The notes under the pieces are model-generated. The model was not told the DNA's origin and did no database searches. It saw only the letters and a program-made list of their open reading frames with translations. From an uncultured Pseudomonadota bacterium (lineage in GTDB: Bacteria > Pseudomonadota > Gammaproteobacteria > Burkholderiales > SG8-41): a DNA stretch of 7,815 nucleotides. The translations under genes and the position numbers were made by a program. The stretch spans positions 1 through 7,815 of the forward strand of contig CAMPGR010000154.1 in the NCBI GenBank assembly GCA_946885605.1, in the 5' to 3' direction. The stretch's first letter is position 1. Each line of letters starts with the position of its first letter. This document shows, piece by piece, positions 7,728-7,815 of the stretch.

Positions 7728-7815
7728 CGGCGGGCCTCCCCGCATTGCATGGTAGTGAACCTGGTCAGGTCCGGAAGGAAGCAGCCACAGCTATTCTCTG
7801 CAAGTGCCGGGGGTT
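7728..7815 (+). ncRNA. ffs: 4.5S signal recognition particle RNA (cut by the right window edge)
   Basis: The RNA binds Ffh to form the signal recognition particle, which targets nascent membrane proteins to FtsY and the translocon. The near-invariant domain IV is present at 7763-7786, including GTCAGGTCCGGAAGGAAGCA (7764-7783) with the GGAA tetraloop at 7773-7776 and the two internal loops that contact Ffh. Flanking bases pair as expected for the short bacterial form: CCCCGC near 7737-7742 lies opposite GCCGGGG near 7806-7812, and TAG (7753-7755) opposite CTA (7791-7793). The 5' GCGGGCC near 7730-7736 has no partner in the window, so about 10 more bases are expected to the right. The exact 5' end is uncertain by several bases. 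It is transcribed away from acs. Confidence 0.95.

Noticed and set aside
7562..7750. 62-codon open frame on the - strand upstream of acs
   Set aside because: It overlaps the 4.5S RNA gene and the acs control region and has no protein-like features.

Overview
The window reads as a chromosomal segment from a GC-rich proteobacterium, most likely a betaproteobacterium. Support for this is the high GC, the short bacterial-type 4.5S signal recognition particle RNA, and an acs gene next to a symporter-type sensor kinase. The sequence alone does not fix the species. No insertion sequence, phage gene, tRNA or CRISPR array is visible.

Layout from right to left. At the right edge, on the + strand, is the 4.5S RNA gene (ffs), cut by the window end. 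A divergent intergenic region of about 180 bases separates it from a leftward (- strand) gene series that fills the rest of the window: acs (acetyl-CoA synthetase, 5573-7546); a gap with two GC-rich hairpins; a 66-residue two-helix membrane protein (5298-5498); a 927-residue sodium/solute symporter fused to a histidine kinase through a STAC-like linker (2470-5253); a stand-alone 122-residue receiver-domain response regulator (2067-2435); and, overlapping it by ATGA, a long open frame (2070 to beyond base 1). That last frame encodes two membrane helices, a HAMP-like and a PAS-like region, a degenerate histidine-kinase core and a complete DEDDh 3'-5' exonuclease domain. It has no stop in 690 codons and leaves the window at the left.

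How the genes may work together. The symporter-kinase belongs to the CbrA/CrbS class. CrbS-type kinases are known to control acs in other proteobacteria, so its position directly downstream of acs suggests a small-carbon (acetate) sensing circuit. The usual DNA-binding partner (CbrB of the NtrC type, or CrbR of the LuxR type) is absent here. It is replaced by an output-less receiver, translationally coupled to a membrane-anchored pseudokinase-exonuclease. The most interesting hypothesis is that the phosphosignal from the transporter-kinase passes through the CheY-like protein to this pseudokinase-exonuclease, linking a nutrient signal to a nuclease activity at the membrane. The architecture is seen in the sequence; the signalling link is inference.
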